This document shows positions 44,559 to 54,932 of a stretch of 64,000 bases of DNA, in pieces. This DNA comes from Imhoffiella purpurea (lineage in GTDB: Bacteria; Pseudomonadota; Gammaproteobacteria; Chromatiales; Chromatiaceae). The number at the start of each line of letters is the position of its first letter. Positions within the stretch are counted from its first letter, which is position 1. The notes beneath the pieces were generated by a model, which saw only the letters and a list, made by a program, of their open reading frames with translations, was not told the origin of the DNA and did not search any database. Where the stretch lies: positions 62,001-126,000 of the forward strand of contig NZ_AONC01000004.1 of NCBI RefSeq assembly GCF_000585215.1. Direction: 5' to 3'. Made by a program: the position numbers and the translations under genes.

Positions 44559-45536
44559 ATGGCTCAGCAGACCGACATCCTCAGTCAAGACGAGATCGAT
44601 GCCCTTCTGCATGGCGTCGACAGCGGCGATGTCGATACCGACGGAGATGCCTTTCCGGTCGACGGTCAGGCGCGTCCGTACGATTTCGCGACCCAGGATC
44701 GTATCGTGCGCGGGCGTATGCCCACGCTCGATATGATCAATGAGCGTTTCGCCCGTTATCTGCGGGTCCATCTCTTCAACATGCTGCGCCGGGCCTCGGA
44801 GATCTCCGTGGTCGGCACCAGGGTCACCAAGTTCTCCGAATATCTGCATTCGCTCTTCGTGCCGACGAGCCTGAATCTGCTCCGGGTCAATCCGCTGCAC
44901 GGTACGGCCCTGATGGTGTTCGATCCCAAGCTGGTCTTCAGCCTGGTGGATAATTTCTTCGGCGGCGACGGTCGCTTCTATTCGCGAATCGAGGGCCGCG
45001 ATTTCACGCCCATGGAACTGCGCGTGATTCGAAGCCTGCTCGACGCGGCCTTCCAGGACATGGAGAAGGCATGGGAACCCGTGATGGAGCTGAACCTGGA
45101 GTTCGTCAATTCGGAGGTGAATCCCCAGTTCGCCAATATCGTCAGTCCCAGCGAGGTCGTGGTCATCAACGATTTCCATATCGAGCTGGATGGTGGAGGA
45201 GGGAATCTTCACTTCACGGTCCCCTACTCGATGATCGAGCCGATTCGCGAGCAGCTGGACACGGGCCTGCAGTCCGACCGCTCCGGTGTCGATCGGCGCT
45301 GGTTGAATGCATTGCAGGAGGAGGTGCAGGTGGCGGAGGTCGAAATCTTCTCGCATTTGGTCGAGAAAACCCTGACGGTCCAGCAATTGCTCGACATGCG
45401 TCCGGGAGACATCATTCCCATCGAGTTTCCCGAGCAGGTCGTTGTCAACGTCGAGGATATCCCGATGTTTCGCGGCAAGTACGGGGTCTCGAACGGCATC
45501 AACGCCATCAAGATCTCCGAGACGCTGATCAAGTGA
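44559..45536 (+). CDS. fliM: Flagellar motor switch protein FliM
   Basis: FliM binds phospho-CheY and builds the switch. The 325-residue protein has the N-terminal CheY-binding peptide ILSQDEIDALLHG (residues about 7-19), the CheC-like middle domain (RMPTLDMINERFARYLRVHLFNMLRRASEISV) and the C-terminal SpoA domain. Length is normal. The N-terminal peptide is echoed in the linker of the cluster 2 CheA and at the CheZ C-terminus. Confidence 0.97.
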   Translation: MAQQTDILSQDEIDALLHGVDSGDVDTDGDAFPVDGQARPYDFATQDRIVRGRMPTLDMINERFARYLRVHLFNMLRRASEISVVGTRVTKFSEYLHSLFVPTSLNLLRVNPLHGTALMVFDPKLVFSLVDNFFGGDGRFYSRIEGRDFTPMELRVIRSLLDAAFQDMEKAWEPVMELNLEFVNSEVNPQFANIVSPSEVVVINDFHIELDGGGGNLHFTVPYSMIEPIREQLDTGLQSDRSGVDRRWLNALQEEVQVAEVEIFSHLVEKTLTVQQLLDMRPGDIIPIEFPEQVVVNVEDIPMFRGKYGVSNGINAIKISETLIK

Positions 45537-45609
45537 TCGAGTGAGTGCAACCCTTGCCTGGGTGGTGGAACACAATGATTCATGGAAAGCGAATGGGTGA
45601 CGAGATTCA

Positions 45610-46110
45610 ATGAGCAGCGATAATCAGGATCCGAACGAGGCCATTGCCGACGATTGGGCGGCTGCACTGCAAGAACAGCGGGACAGTTCGACCGAGGATG
45701 ACAAATCCGCGGATCTGATGGCGCAAGGCGCGGCGGCGGCCAAGTCTGCCGCGAGGGGTGGTTACGCCTCGGAATCGGCCGAGTCGCTCCAGGCCCGCAC
45801 GGTGAGTCCGGAGGACTTCTCCGATTGGCAGGCGCCCGACCAGGCGTCCGACGTCAATCTCAACATGATCCTCGACGTTCCGGTCACCATCGCCATGGAG
45901 ATCGGTCGGACCCGGATATCCATTCGCAATCTGCTGCAACTGAACCAGGGTTCGGTCGTGGAACTGGACCGGCTCGCTGGAGAGCCGCTCGACGTTCTGG
46001 TGAACGGAACCCTGATCGCCCATGGCGAGGTGGTGGTCGTCAACGAGAAGTTCGGCATCCGTCTGACCGATGTCATCAGCCCAAGCGAGCGGGTCAGGAA
46101 ATTGAGATGA
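45610..46110 (+). CDS. fliN: Flagellar motor switch protein FliN
   Basis: A 166-residue protein with an N-terminal Ala/Ser/Glu-rich extension of ~85 residues. The SpoA domain ([71 protein letters not shown]) forms the base of the C-ring. It follows fliM after 73 bases and overlaps fliO by 4 bases. The N-terminal extension is long compared with E. coli FliN, as in many Pseudomonas-type flagellar systems. Confidence 0.96.
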   Translation: MSSDNQDPNEAIADDWAAALQEQRDSSTEDDKSADLMAQGAAAAKSAARGGYASESAESLQARTVSPEDFSDWQAPDQASDVNLNMILDVPVTIAMEIGRTRISIRNLLQLNQGSVVELDRLAGEPLDVLVNGTLIAHGEVVVVNEKFGIRLTDVISPSERVRKLR

Positions 46111-46556
46111 TTCTCTGCAGGGGTACCGGTTCGGTTCGGCTCCAGTGCCTTGTGGCATGCGGCGCAGCGCTCGCGGGCTCGCCGGTGTTCGCGGATCCGC
46201 AGACGGGCGGGGCCCATGCGCCTGCGACATATCTGACTCAGCTGATCGGCTCACTTGCCTTGATCGTCCTTGCGATCCTGGTTCTCGCCTGGCTGTTGAA
46301 GCGATTCTCGGCCGGCGGGATGCAGGGACGCCAGATGATCGAGGTATTGGCGGTGAAGCCGCTGGGGATGCGCGAGCGGCTGATGCTCGTTCAGGTGGGC
46401 GAGGATCAGATCCTGCTGGCCATGACGCCGGCCGGGATCCGTCACGTCCATACCCTGTCACGACCGATCGAACCGCTCGATCCGGGCGTCCGTTCCCAGC
46501 CGGTGGCGCTCGACTTCGCGAGTCTGCTGCGGCGTTTCGGCGGCAAGGAGCAGTAG
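46107..46556 (+). CDS. fliO: Flagellar export apparatus assembly protein FliO
   Basis: A 149-residue protein with a possible N-terminal signal or hydrophobic segment (residues about 9-25) and a transmembrane helix (about 43-64, [22 protein letters not shown]). A short cytoplasmic FliO domain follows ([30 protein letters not shown]). FliO helps FliP assemble in the export gate. ATG 46107 overlaps the fliN stop (ATGA). Confidence 0.92.
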   Translation: MILCRGTGSVRLQCLVACGAALAGSPVFADPQTGGAHAPATYLTQLIGSLALIVLAILVLAWLLKRFSAGGMQGRQMIEVLAVKPLGMRERLMLVQVGEDQILLAMTPAGIRHVHTLSRPIEPLDPGVRSQPVALDFASLLRRFGGKEQ

Positions 46557-46558
46557 GG

Positions 46559-47311
46559 GTGAGGGTTCCCTGGCGGATGTTCGCGGGTCTGCTCCTGGGG
46601 CTGTTTCCGGTGCTCCTGTGGGCTCAGGTCGGCGGCGGGCTCAATGCCGTGACCGTGACCACGGCCCCGGATGGCGGCAAGGTCTATTCGGTGACCCTGC
46701 AGATCCTCATCATCATGACCATGCTGACGCTGCTGCCGTCGGCCCTGATCATGATGACCTCATTCACCCGCATCATCATCGTGCTGTCACTGCTGCGACA
46801 GGGATTGGGTACCGCCCAGGCGCCCTCCAATCAGATTCTGCTGGGGTTGGCTCTGTTCCTGACTCTGTTCGTGATGGCACCGGTGTTCCAGGAGGTCTAC
46901 GACACCGCGGTCCTGCCCTACATGGACGAGAAGCTCGGCACGGAAGAGGCGCTGGCCAAGGCGGCCAAGCCGCTGCGGACCTTCATGCTGGAGCAGACGC
47001 GTGAAACGGATCTGCAGATGTTCGCCGAGATCAAAGGGATCGACGGCTTCGAGACGCCGGACGACATCCCCTTGACGCTCCTGGTTCCGTCCTTCGTCAT
47101 CAGCGAATTGAAAACCGCCTTCCAGATGGGATTCCTCATCCTCATTCCGTTTCTCATCATCGATCTGGTGGTCGCCAGCGTGCTCATGTCGATGGGTATG
47201 ATGATGCTGTCGCCCATGATCATCTCATTGCCGTTCAAGATCATGCTCTTCGTGCTCGTCGACGGCTGGTCTCTGCTCATGGGCACCTTGGCTCAGAGCT
47301 TCTATTCCTGA
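46559..47311 (+). CDS. fliP: Flagellar export gate protein FliP
   Basis: A 250-residue membrane protein of the export gate with a cleavable-looking N-terminal signal ([17 protein letters not shown]). Transmembrane segments follow with the family motifs [42 protein letters not shown] and [27 protein letters not shown] 46559 has AAGGAG 8 bases upstream; ATG 46577 is a possible shorter start. It is 2 bases after fliO. Confidence 0.95.
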   Translation: MRVPWRMFAGLLLGLFPVLLWAQVGGGLNAVTVTTAPDGGKVYSVTLQILIIMTMLTLLPSALIMMTSFTRIIIVLSLLRQGLGTAQAPSNQILLGLALFLTLFVMAPVFQEVYDTAVLPYMDEKLGTEEALAKAAKPLRTFMLEQTRETDLQMFAEIKGIDGFETPDDIPLTLLVPSFVISELKTAFQMGFLILIPFLIIDLVVASVLMSMGMMMLSPMIISLPFKIMLFVLVDGWSLLMGTLAQSFYS

Positions 47312-47322
47312 GGAGGTGTGAC

Positions 47323-47592
47323 GTGACGCCCGAAATGGTGATCGACGTCGGAAAGGAGGCGGGCGAGATCGTCATCCTGATGGCGGCCCCGCCGCTGCTC
47401 GCGGGTCTGGTGGTCGGTCTCATCGTGAGCCTGTTCCAGACCGCGACCCAGATTCAGGAGATGACGCTCACCTTCATCCCCAAGCTGCTCGCCGTGGGGG
47501 CGGCCCTGGTGATCGGCGGTCACTGGATGCTGTCGGTGATCACGGATTACGTCATCCGTCTCTATCACAGCATCCCCAATCTGATCGGCTGA
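47323..47592 (+). CDS. fliQ: Flagellar export gate protein FliQ
   Basis: An 89-residue protein with two transmembrane helices (about 16-38 and 50-72), containing the family segments AAPPLLAGLVVGLIVSLFQTATQIQEMTLTFIPKL. Length is standard. GTG 47323 has a perfect AGGAGG 6 bases upstream. It lies between fliP and fliR. Confidence 0.96.
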   Translation: MTPEMVIDVGKEAGEIVILMAAPPLLAGLVVGLIVSLFQTATQIQEMTLTFIPKLLAVGAALVIGGHWMLSVITDYVIRLYHSIPNLIG

Positions 47593-47618
47593 CGGGCGGA
47601 CGCTCGGTACGGATCGGG

Positions 47619-48392
47619 ATGACCTTCGCGGCCGACGACATCCTGCTGTGGGTCGGTGCGATCATGTGGCCCTTCGTGCGCATCAGCGCCATGCTGCTGG
47701 TCGCGCCCATCTTCGGCGGGCGCAACGTGAGCGCTCGGGTGCGACTCGGGCTCGCCCTGCTGCTCGCCCTGATCGTGGCACCCGACCTGGAGCCCGTTCC
47801 CGAGATCGATCCGCTGAGCCTCGATGGACTGGTCGTGGCCATCCATCAGGTGATCGTCGGGATCGCCATGGGGTTCGTGGTTCAGATCGTCTTCGCGGCC
47901 CTGGTCCTCGCGGGGGAGAGCATCGCACTGTCGATGGGGCTGGGGTTCGCCTCGGCCATGGATCCGGTCAGCGGGATTCAGGTGCCCATGGTGTCCCAGT
48001 TCTACACGATCCTGGCGACACTCATCTTTCTCGCCCTCAACGGCCATCTGATTCTGCTCGAGCTCCTCCTGCGTAGTTTCCAGACGCTCCCGATCGCCGC
48101 GTCAGGGATCTCGACGGACGATCTCTGGGCCGTGGTCCGGTTCGTCAGCGGCATGTATTCCAGTGCCCTGCTGGTCGCCTTGCCGGCGGTGGCATCTTTG
48201 TTGCTTATAAATATCTCGATGGGGGTCGTCACGCGTGCCGCGCCCCAGCTCAATATCTTTGCGGTGGGATTTCCCGTCACCCTGCTCGCGGGTCTCATCA
48301 TCATCGTGCTGACACTACCTCAGCTGAGCGTCCGGGTCGGCGAGCTCCTGTGGCTCGCCGTTCGGCTCGTTCGGCAGCTCGTGGGGGCTTAG
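47619..48392 (+). CDS. fliR: Flagellar export gate protein FliR
   Basis: A 257-residue polytopic membrane protein with FliR features: WPFVRISAMLLVAPIFGGRNVSARVRLGLALLLALIV, GESIALSMGLGFASAMDP and INISMGVVTRAAPQLNIFAVGFPVTLLAGL. It forms the core of the export gate with FliP and FliQ. Its stop is followed directly by the flhB ATG with no gap. Confidence 0.96.
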   Translation: MTFAADDILLWVGAIMWPFVRISAMLLVAPIFGGRNVSARVRLGLALLLALIVAPDLEPVPEIDPLSLDGLVVAIHQVIVGIAMGFVVQIVFAALVLAGESIALSMGLGFASAMDPVSGIQVPMVSQFYTILATLIFLALNGHLILLELLLRSFQTLPIAASGISTDDLWAVVRFVSGMYSSALLVALPAVASLLLINISMGVVTRAAPQLNIFAVGFPVTLLAGLIIIVLTLPQLSVRVGELLWLAVRLVRQLVGA

Positions 48393-49538
48393 ATGGCCGA
48401 AAACGAAAATGGCCAGGAACGATCGGAACAACCGACCGCAAAACGCTTGCGGGAGTCGCGCGAAAAGGGTCAGATCGCCCGTTCGCGGGAGTTCAACACG
48501 GTCGTCGTCCTGCTGGCCGGCGCGAGCTCGCTGCTGCTGTTCGGGGGGTATTTCGGGACTCGAATCGCCAATCTGATGACGGATGCGCTCGATCTGGAGC
48601 GCGGACTGATCTTCGATCCCGCGCTCATGATTCCGCACCTCGCGGCCATGATCGAGCGTGCGCTGCTGATTCTGGCGCCGCTGTTCATGATGCTGGTCGT
48701 GGTCGCCCTGATGGGGCCCGTGCTCATCGGCGGGATCAATTTCTCGGCCGAATCGCTCACCCCCAAGTTTTCCAAGATGAATCCGCTCAAGGGTCTCAAG
48801 CGGGTCTTTTCCGTCACGGGCCTGATGGAACTGGTCAAGGGAATCGGCAAGTTCTTTCTGGTCGCGCTGGTCGCGGGTCTGGCGATCAATATGATCTGGG
48901 GCACATTGATGTCGCTCGGCGATCAGCCGATCAGGCAGGCCATCGTCCAGACCGGCCACATGGCCACGTGGGTCTTTCTCATCGCCTCGGTCGCGCTCAT
49001 CCTGGTGGCGGCGATCGATGTCCCCTTTCAGCTCTGGAACCACAACAAACAGCTGAAGATGACCCTGCAGGAGGTGAAGGACGAATTCAAGGACACCGAG
49101 GGCAAGCCCGAGGTCAAGGGGCGGATCCGGCAGATGCAGATGGAGGCATCGAGGCGGCGCATGATGGCCGAGGTACCCAAGGCCGACGTGGTGATCACCA
49201 ATCCGACCCATTATGCCGTTGCGCTCCAGTACGAACCCGCGACCATGCGTGCGCCGCGTCTGCTGGCCAAGGGGGCGGATGCCGTCGCCAAGGCGATTCG
49301 CGAGATCGCCGAGGAGAACCGGATCACGCTGGTGGAGGCGCCGCGAGTGGCGCGCGCCATCTATTTCACCACCGAACTCGATCAGGATATTCCCGGCGGT
49401 CTGTTCGTCGCCGTGGCCCGCATTCTGGCCTACGTCTACCAGCTCAAGCGCGAGGACTTCGGGGTCGAGCTCCCAGACGAGCTGCCGGTTCCCGAGGAAT
49501 ATCTGGATCCCCAGAGCGCGCGCCGGGTCCGGAGGTAG
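48393..49538 (+). CDS. flhB: Flagellar export switch protein FlhB
   Basis: FlhB switches export from hook to filament substrates after FliK signals. The 381-residue protein starts with the typical ENGQERSEQPTAKRLRESREKGQIARS segment and has four transmembrane helices. The cytoplasmic domain carries the autocleavage motif NPTH at residues 270-273 (VVITNPTHYAVAL). Length is normal. A second, truncated FlhB-type protein is encoded at 62275-62583. Confidence 0.97.
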   Translation: MAENENGQERSEQPTAKRLRESREKGQIARSREFNTVVVLLAGASSLLLFGGYFGTRIANLMTDALDLERGLIFDPALMIPHLAAMIERALLILAPLFMMLVVVALMGPVLIGGINFSAESLTPKFSKMNPLKGLKRVFSVTGLMELVKGIGKFFLVALVAGLAINMIWGTLMSLGDQPIRQAIVQTGHMATWVFLIASVALILVAAIDVPFQLWNHNKQLKMTLQEVKDEFKDTEGKPEVKGRIRQMQMEASRRRMMAEVPKADVVITNPTHYAVALQYEPATMRAPRLLAKGADAVAKAIREIAEENRITLVEAPRVARAIYFTTELDQDIPGGLFVAVARILAYVYQLKREDFGVELPDELPVPEEYLDPQSARRVRR

Positions 49539-49544
49539 CGTCCG

Positions 49545-51653
49545 ATGTCGACCATTGCCGAACGGCTCGGAGGGCTTGCGCGTCTCGGTCTGGGTGCGCC
49601 CGTCCTGCTCATCGCGCTGCTTGCGATGCTGGTGCTGCCGCTGCCGCCGTTCCTGCTGGATCTGCTGTTCACCTTCAATATCGCGCTGTCGCTGATCGTG
49701 GTGATGGTGGCCGTCTATACGCCGCGCCCCGTCGATTTCGCCGCCTTTCCGACCGTGCTGCTCCTGGCGACCCTGCTGCGCCTGTCGCTCAACGTGGCTT
49801 CGACCCGGGTCATTCTTCTCAACGGCGGCTCGGGTACGGAAGCGGCCGGCAAGGTCATCGAGGCCTTCGGCGAATTCGTGCTGGGCGGCAATTTCGCCAT
49901 CGGCGTGGTGGTCTTCACCATCCTGGTCATCATCAATTTCGTGGTCATCACCAAGGGGGCCGGACGCGTCTCCGAGGTGAGCGCGCGCTTCACCCTGGAC
50001 GCCATGCCTGGCAAGCAGATGGCGATCGACGCCGATCTGAACGCCGGGCTCATCTCGCAGGACGAGGCCCGCAAGCGGCGCGAGGGCGTCGCCGAGGAGG
50101 CCGACTTCTACGGTTCCATGGACGGTGCCAGCAAATTCGTGCGCGGCGATGCCATGGCCGGCATCCTCATCCTCTTCATCAACGTGCTGGGCGGCATCGT
50201 CATCGGAACGACCCAGCATGGCCTGACTTTCGAGGAGGCGACCAACAATTTCGTCCTCCTGAGCATCGGCGACGGGCTGGTCGCCCAGATTCCCGCGCTG
50301 CTGCTGTCGTCCGCGACCGCCATCATCGTGACCCGCAGCTCGACCCCGCAGGACATCGGGGAGCAGGTCTTCGGTCAGATGTTCGCCAACCCGCGCGTCC
50401 TCTATGTCGCGTCGGGGATCCTCGGCATTCTCGGCATGATCCCCGGGATGCCGAATCTGGTCTTCCTCGGGCTGGCCTCGATGCTGGGCGGGGTCGCCTA
50501 TCTGAACGCGCGCAAGCCGGTCGCGCCCGCTCCCGACGTGGTCGAGCGCCTGCCGGACGGAATGGAGCTGCCCGCGCCCGAGGATCGCGATCTGTCCTGG
50601 GAGGACGTTCCGCCGGTCGACCTGGTCTCGCTCGAGGTGGGTTATCGCCTGATTCCACTGGTCGACCGCAGTCAGGACGGCCAGCTCATGGGGCGCATCA
50701 AGGGGATTCGGCGCAAGCTGTCCCAGGAGTTCGGGTTCCTCATCCAGCCGGTGCACATTCGCGACAATCTGGAGCTGTCTCCCAATCAGTACCGGATCTC
50801 GCTGCTCGGCGTGACGGCGGCGGAGGCGGAGGTCTTCCCGGACCGGGAGCTGGCGATCAATCCGGGCCAGGTCTACGGCTCGGTGCCCGGGACGCCGACC
50901 AAGGATCCCACCTTCAATCTGGATGCGCTCTGGATCGATCCGTCGGATCGCGAATCGGCCCAGGCCGCCGGCTACACGGTGGTGGATACGGCCACCGTGA
51001 TCGCGACCCATCTGTCCCAGGTCTTCCGCGAGAACGCGCACCGCCTGATCGGTCACGAGGAGGTCCAGCATCTGCTCGATCAGCTGGCGCGGCGCTCGCC
51101 CAAGCTGGTCGAGAATCTGCTTTCCTCCAAGGCGCTCTCCCTGGGCGTGGTGCTCAAGGTCCTGCAGAACCTCCTGGCCGAGCAGGTGGCGATTCGGGAT
51201 CTGCGTACGATCGCCGAGATTTTGGCGGAGCGCGCGCTGAAGAGCCAGGATCCCGCCACTTTGACCGCCGCCGTGCGGGTCGCCCTGTCGCGCTCGATCG
51301 TTCAGGATCTCGTCGGCCCCGAGGACGAGCTGCCCTTGATCGCGCTCGACCCCGCGTTGGAGCAATTGTTGCATAAATCTCTGCAAGGCAGCCAAGGCGA
51401 GACCATCGGCATCGAGCCCGGTCTCGCCGAGCGGGTTCAGCGACTGGTGATGGATGCGGCTCGGCGCCAGGAGGCGGAGGGGGCGCCGGCCGTGCTGGTC
51501 GTGGCCCCGGAGATCCGATCCTGGATCGCCAGCTGGCTACGGGGGGCGGTGCGGAATCTGGTCGTGCTGGCATTCACCGAGATTCCCGACAACCGGCGGA
51601 TACGGGTCGTGGCCACCGTCGGCAAGAGCGAGCCGGCACAGGCGCGGGCATGA
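49545..51653 (+). CDS. flhA: Flagellar export gate protein FlhA
   Basis: A 702-residue protein with about eight transmembrane helices in the first 330 residues, including the conserved cytoplasmic loop (SEVSARFTLDAMPGKQMAIDADL, FVRGDAMAGILILFINVLGG). The large C-terminal FlhA-C domain binds substrate-chaperone complexes. It is the largest export component and follows flhB by 6 bases. Length and motifs are normal. Confidence 0.97.
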   Translation: MSTIAERLGGLARLGLGAPVLLIALLAMLVLPLPPFLLDLLFTFNIALSLIVVMVAVYTPRPVDFAAFPTVLLLATLLRLSLNVASTRVILLNGGSGTEAAGKVIEAFGEFVLGGNFAIGVVVFTILVIINFVVITKGAGRVSEVSARFTLDAMPGKQMAIDADLNAGLISQDEARKRREGVAEEADFYGSMDGASKFVRGDAMAGILILFINVLGGIVIGTTQHGLTFEEATNNFVLLSIGDGLVAQIPALLLSSATAIIVTRSSTPQDIGEQVFGQMFANPRVLYVASGILGILGMIPGMPNLVFLGLASMLGGVAYLNARKPVAPAPDVVERLPDGMELPAPEDRDLSWEDVPPVDLVSLEVGYRLIPLVDRSQDGQLMGRIKGIRRKLSQEFGFLIQPVHIRDNLELSPNQYRISLLGVTAAEAEVFPDRELAINPGQVYGSVPGTPTKDPTFNLDALWIDPSDRESAQAAGYTVVDTATVIATHLSQVFRENAHRLIGHEEVQHLLDQLARRSPKLVENLLSSKALSLGVVLKVLQNLLAEQVAIRDLRTIAEILAERALKSQDPATLTAAVRVALSRSIVQDLVGPEDELPLIALDPALEQLLHKSLQGSQGETIGIEPGLAERVQRLVMDAARRQEAEGAPAVLVVAPEIRSWIASWLRGAVRNLVVLAFTEIPDNRRIRVVATVGKSEPAQARA

Positions 51654-51675
51654 CCCAACGAACAGGAGCAGAGAG

Positions 51676-52899
51676 ATGAGTGTACGGCGATACAGGGCGC
51701 GCGACATGCGCGATGCGATGCGTCAGGTGCGCGAGCATCAGGGGCCGGATGCGGTCATTCTGTCGAGCCGTCGCGGCGATGACGGGATGCTCGAGGTGGT
51801 GGTCTCGCTCGACGCCGCGCCCGCTGCCGGTGTCTCGTCATTCGCCCAGGACGCGGTCGACATCGGCCCCGTGGATCCTCAGCTGGCGGCCATGCGGCGT
51901 GAGATCTGCGATCTGCGCACCCTGTTGATGCAGCAAAGTGCCTTGTCTGAGCGCGATCAATGGGCTGCGCGTCATCCATTGGCGGCTCAGTGCATCGAGC
52001 GTCTGACGCAGGGCGGCTTCTCGGAGAAGCTCGCCCGCAGTCTCGCCGGGGGCGTCCAGGAGGACGGTTCTCTGGACATGGCCTGGTCGAGGCTGCGCTC
52101 GCGTCTATCGGCCTCGATCGCCACAAGCCATCCCACCGTTCTCGAGCAGGGTGGTATGCTCGCTCTCGTGGGTTCGACGGGGGTCGGCAAGACGACGACT
52201 CTCAATCGGCTTGCGCTGCGCCAGATTCGCCGGATGGGCCCCGACTCGGTGACCCTGGTGACGCTCGACAGACAGCGTATCGGCGCCTATAAGCAATTGC
52301 AGGCATTCGGACAGATGGCCGGCATTCCGGTGATGCTGCTCGAAAGCGAGCGGGATCTGACCGCCTTGACCGATCGGGCGGGCGAGGGGAAGCTGGTCCT
52401 GATCGACACCCAGGGTCAGGCGGCGCGCGATGCGGCGGAGCGGCGACTCTTCGCCCAGGTGCGCAACGAGGTCGATCTGGAGACCTGGCTGGTCGTGGCC
52501 GCCACCCATCAGTCGGCCGTCCTGAGACAGGTTCTGGAGTCCTTCCAGGTCTGCGATCCGGCCGCCCTGGTCTTGACGAAGGTGGACGAAGCGGAACAAT
52601 TGGGCGAAACCCTGTCGGTGCTCCTGGAGCAGCATATCGGTCTGGTCTTCTATTCGGACGGCCAGCGGCTCGACGAAGATTTTCACAAAGCGGACACCAT
52701 GTATCTCACGCGCCTCGCATTGCAGGAGCCCGCCCATTCGGCTCCGCCCCAGCAGCCCCGGCAACCCCAGGAGGCCATGCTGCTCAATCCCATTTCGGTC
52801 GACAGAGTGCCGGCTGCCTCACAGACTCGGAACGTGCGAGAGGATATGGTGCTCGAGTCGGTCCTGCCTTTCGGGAAGGCCCTTCATGCAGCCTACTAG
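51676..52899 (+). CDS. flhF: Flagellar placement GTPase FlhF
   Basis: FlhF is an SRP-type GTPase that sets polar flagellum position. The 407-residue protein has a basic N-domain (MSVRRYRARDMRDAMRQVREHQGPDAVILSSRR), an NG domain with G1 GSTGVGKTTT (from residue 166), G3 LIDTQGQ and G4 LTKVDEA, and then a proline-rich C-terminal extension of ~50 residues. The start at 51676 has AGGAG upstream and suits the family. It overlaps flhG by 14 bases. Confidence 0.95.
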   Translation: MSVRRYRARDMRDAMRQVREHQGPDAVILSSRRGDDGMLEVVVSLDAAPAAGVSSFAQDAVDIGPVDPQLAAMRREICDLRTLLMQQSALSERDQWAARHPLAAQCIERLTQGGFSEKLARSLAGGVQEDGSLDMAWSRLRSRLSASIATSHPTVLEQGGMLALVGSTGVGKTTTLNRLALRQIRRMGPDSVTLVTLDRQRIGAYKQLQAFGQMAGIPVMLLESERDLTALTDRAGEGKLVLIDTQGQAARDAAERRLFAQVRNEVDLETWLVVAATHQSAVLRQVLESFQVCDPAALVLTKVDEAEQLGETLSVLLEQHIGLVFYSDGQRLDEDFHKADTMYLTRLALQEPAHSAPPQQPRQPQEAMLLNPISVDRVPAASQTRNVREDMVLESVLPFGKALHAAY

Positions 52900-53713
52900 A
52901 GCTCGGCAGCTCAAGAGCATCGCGATCGCCAGCGGCAAGGGGGGGGTCGGGAAGACCAATGTCGCCGTCAATCTCGCCGTCGGTCTGGCCCAGATGGGGC
53001 GACACGTCATGCTTTTCGATGCCGATCTTGGTTTAGCCAATGCGGATCTTATCTTAGGGCTGCGGCCGACGAAGACGCTGCACGATCTGGTCGCGGGCCG
53101 GGCCGATTCCCTCGAGGAGATTCTGGTCGAGGGGCCGCACGGCCTGATGCTGGTGCCCTCGGCCTCCGGTATCGGCTCCATGGCCAATCTGACGCCGGCC
53201 GAGCACACCGGCTTGATTCGTGCGTTCAGCAGCTATCAGAGGCCGCTCGACGTGCTGATCGTGGATACGGCCGCCGGGGTGCAGGAGTCGGTGACCACAT
53301 TCTGCCGTGCCGTTCAGCATGTCTTCGTGGTCGTGTGCGACGAGCCTGCCTCCTTGACCGATGCCTATGCGCTGATCAAGGTGCTGCATCAGGAGCACGG
53401 TTTGAGACGCTTCCGGGTGATCTGCAACATGCTCCAGTCGCCGGAGTCCGGACGCAGGCTGATGCACAAGCTGACGGCGGTCTGTCATCAGTACCTGCCC
53501 GATGTGATGCTGGAGGCCGCCATCAGTATTCCGATGGACGACAATTTGCGGCGGGCGGTGTCGAGGCGGGAGCCCGTCGTGAGTCTGTTTCCCGGCAGTC
53601 CGTCGGGACGCGCCTTCGTGGAGCTGGCGCGCCAGATGGATCGTTGGACGGTTGCCGAGACCGATATGGGTGGGATCGGCTTTTTCGTTGAACGGATGTT
53701 GCAAAGTGCCTGA
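52886..53713 (+). CDS. flhG: MinD-like flagellar number regulator FlhG/FleN
   Basis: A 275-residue ParA/MinD-type ATPase with the deviant Walker A motif KGGVGKT near the N-terminus, the switch region DADLGLANADL and VDTAAGV. FlhG/FleN limits flagellum number, counters FlhF and in Pseudomonas binds FleQ. A C-terminal amphipathic helix is plausible (VERMLQSA). It overlaps fliA by one base (TGATG). Confidence 0.95.
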   Translation: MQPTRARQLKSIAIASGKGGVGKTNVAVNLAVGLAQMGRHVMLFDADLGLANADLILGLRPTKTLHDLVAGRADSLEEILVEGPHGLMLVPSASGIGSMANLTPAEHTGLIRAFSSYQRPLDVLIVDTAAGVQESVTTFCRAVQHVFVVVCDEPASLTDAYALIKVLHQEHGLRRFRVICNMLQSPESGRRLMHKLTAVCHQYLPDVMLEAAISIPMDDNLRRAVSRREPVVSLFPGSPSGRAFVELARQMDRWTVAETDMGGIGFFVERMLQSA

Positions 53714-54456
53714 TGGCCCTCAATCGCTTGCGATCAGTATATCCAGATGTCGTCAATCAGTCGGAACAGCTGGTTGCGGCCAATATCGACCTGGTGCGGC
53801 GCATCGCCCATCACCTGGCGGCGCGTCTGCCGCCCTCGGTTCAGGTCGAGGATCTGGTCCAGTCCGGCATGGTAGGCTTGATCGAGGCGGCGAGACAGTT
53901 TCAGCCCGGACAGGGCGCGACCTTCGCGACCTATGCGGGGATTCGCATTCGCGGCGCCATGATCGACGAATTGCGGCGCGCCGACTGGACACCACGCTCC
54001 GTGCACCGCAATACTCGGCGTATCTCGGAGGCGATCCAGCGGATCGAAGGTCGGGAGGGACGCGCGGCGAGCGACCGTGAAATCGCCCAGACATTGGAGG
54101 TTTCGCTCGACGAATATCATATGATGCTGCAGGATTCGGCCAGTTCTCAGATTCTGGGGCTGGAGGATCTGTTCGGACAGGATGCCGATCCGGACCGGAT
54201 GCTGCCCGGAGGGGGCGCGGCGCCGCTGGAGCATTTGGAGCAGGACCAGTTCCGCGATGCCTTGGCCAAGGCCTTGTCGGGATTGCCCGACAAGGAACGC
54301 CTGGTCCTCGCGCTCTATTATGATGAAGAATTGAATTTGCGAGAGATCGGTGGCGTCATGGGCATCACCGAATCGCGTGTGAGCCAGATTCGCAGCCAGG
54401 CTCTGCACCGGCTGCGCGTCCGTTTGCAGGAATGGATACAGGAGGCTGGCTCGTGA
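53713..54456 (+). CDS. fliA: Flagellar sigma factor sigma-28, FliA
   Basis: A 247-residue sigma-70 family protein with region 2 ([56 protein letters not shown]), region 3 and region 4 ([41 protein letters not shown]). It transcribes late flagellar and chemotaxis genes and would recognise the promoters at 8134-8160 and 23342-23368. It is the last gene of the flhA-flhF-flhG-fliA run. Confidence 0.97.
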   Translation: MALNRLRSVYPDVVNQSEQLVAANIDLVRRIAHHLAARLPPSVQVEDLVQSGMVGLIEAARQFQPGQGATFATYAGIRIRGAMIDELRRADWTPRSVHRNTRRISEAIQRIEGREGRAASDREIAQTLEVSLDEYHMMLQDSASSQILGLEDLFGQDADPDRMLPGGGAAPLEHLEQDQFRDALAKALSGLPDKERLVLALYYDEELNLREIGGVMGITESRVSQIRSQALHRLRVRLQEWIQEAGS

Positions 54457-54490
54457 ACATCAACCCGACCAATGCCATTGGGAGCTTTGT

Positions 54491-54880
54491 GTGGACAAAG
54501 GCATGAAAATCCTCATCGTGGACGACTTCTCCACGATGAGACGTATCATCAAGAATCTGCTGCGCGAACTGGGATTCAATAACACCACCGAGGCGGATGA
54601 CGGGAGTACCGCGCTTCCGATGCTGAAGGGTGGCAACTTCGATTTCCTCGTGACCGACTGGAACATGCCGAACATGGAAGGTATCGAGCTGTTGCGCCAG
54701 GTGCGGGCGGATCCCGCGCTCAAGTCCCTTCCCGTGCTCATGGTCACGGCCGAGGCCAAGCGCGATCAGATCGTCGAGGCCGCCCAGGCCGGCGTCAACG
54801 GCTATATCGTCAAGCCCTTCACGGCCGAGACGCTCAAGGAGAAGATCGACAAGATCTTCGAGCGTCTCGAGGCGGGGTGA
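54491..54880 (+). CDS. cheY: Chemotaxis response regulator CheY of the flagellar operon
   Basis: A 129-residue receiver domain with the acidic pair in [13 protein letters not shown], phospho-accepting Asp56 in [11 protein letters not shown], Thr in [12 protein letters not shown] and Lys in IVKPFT. These are close to enterobacterial and Pseudomonas CheY, so this is the probable motor-binding CheY. GTG 54491 is preceded by GGGAG at 6 bases; the in-frame ATG 54503 (MKILIVDD) is also possible. cheZ follows after a 152-base gap containing a hairpin. Confidence 0.95.
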   Translation: MDKGMKILIVDDFSTMRRIIKNLLRELGFNNTTEADDGSTALPMLKGGNFDFLVTDWNMPNMEGIELLRQVRADPALKSLPVLMVTAEAKRDQIVEAAQAGVNGYIVKPFTAETLKEKIDKIFERLEAG

Positions 54881-54932
54881 TCCAGCGGGTGTCCGCGCGG
54901 TTTCTTCCGTGGCGCCCGCTCGGTTCGTGGAC

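Noticed and set aside
48315-51395. A ~1026-codon open frame on the reverse strand opposite flhB and flhA (and a similar-sized second frame on the forward strand)
   Set aside because: Long stop-free shadows are expected in GC-rich coding DNA. The translation is His/Arg/Asp/Gln-rich without family motifs, while flhB and flhA in the proper frame are fully conserved.
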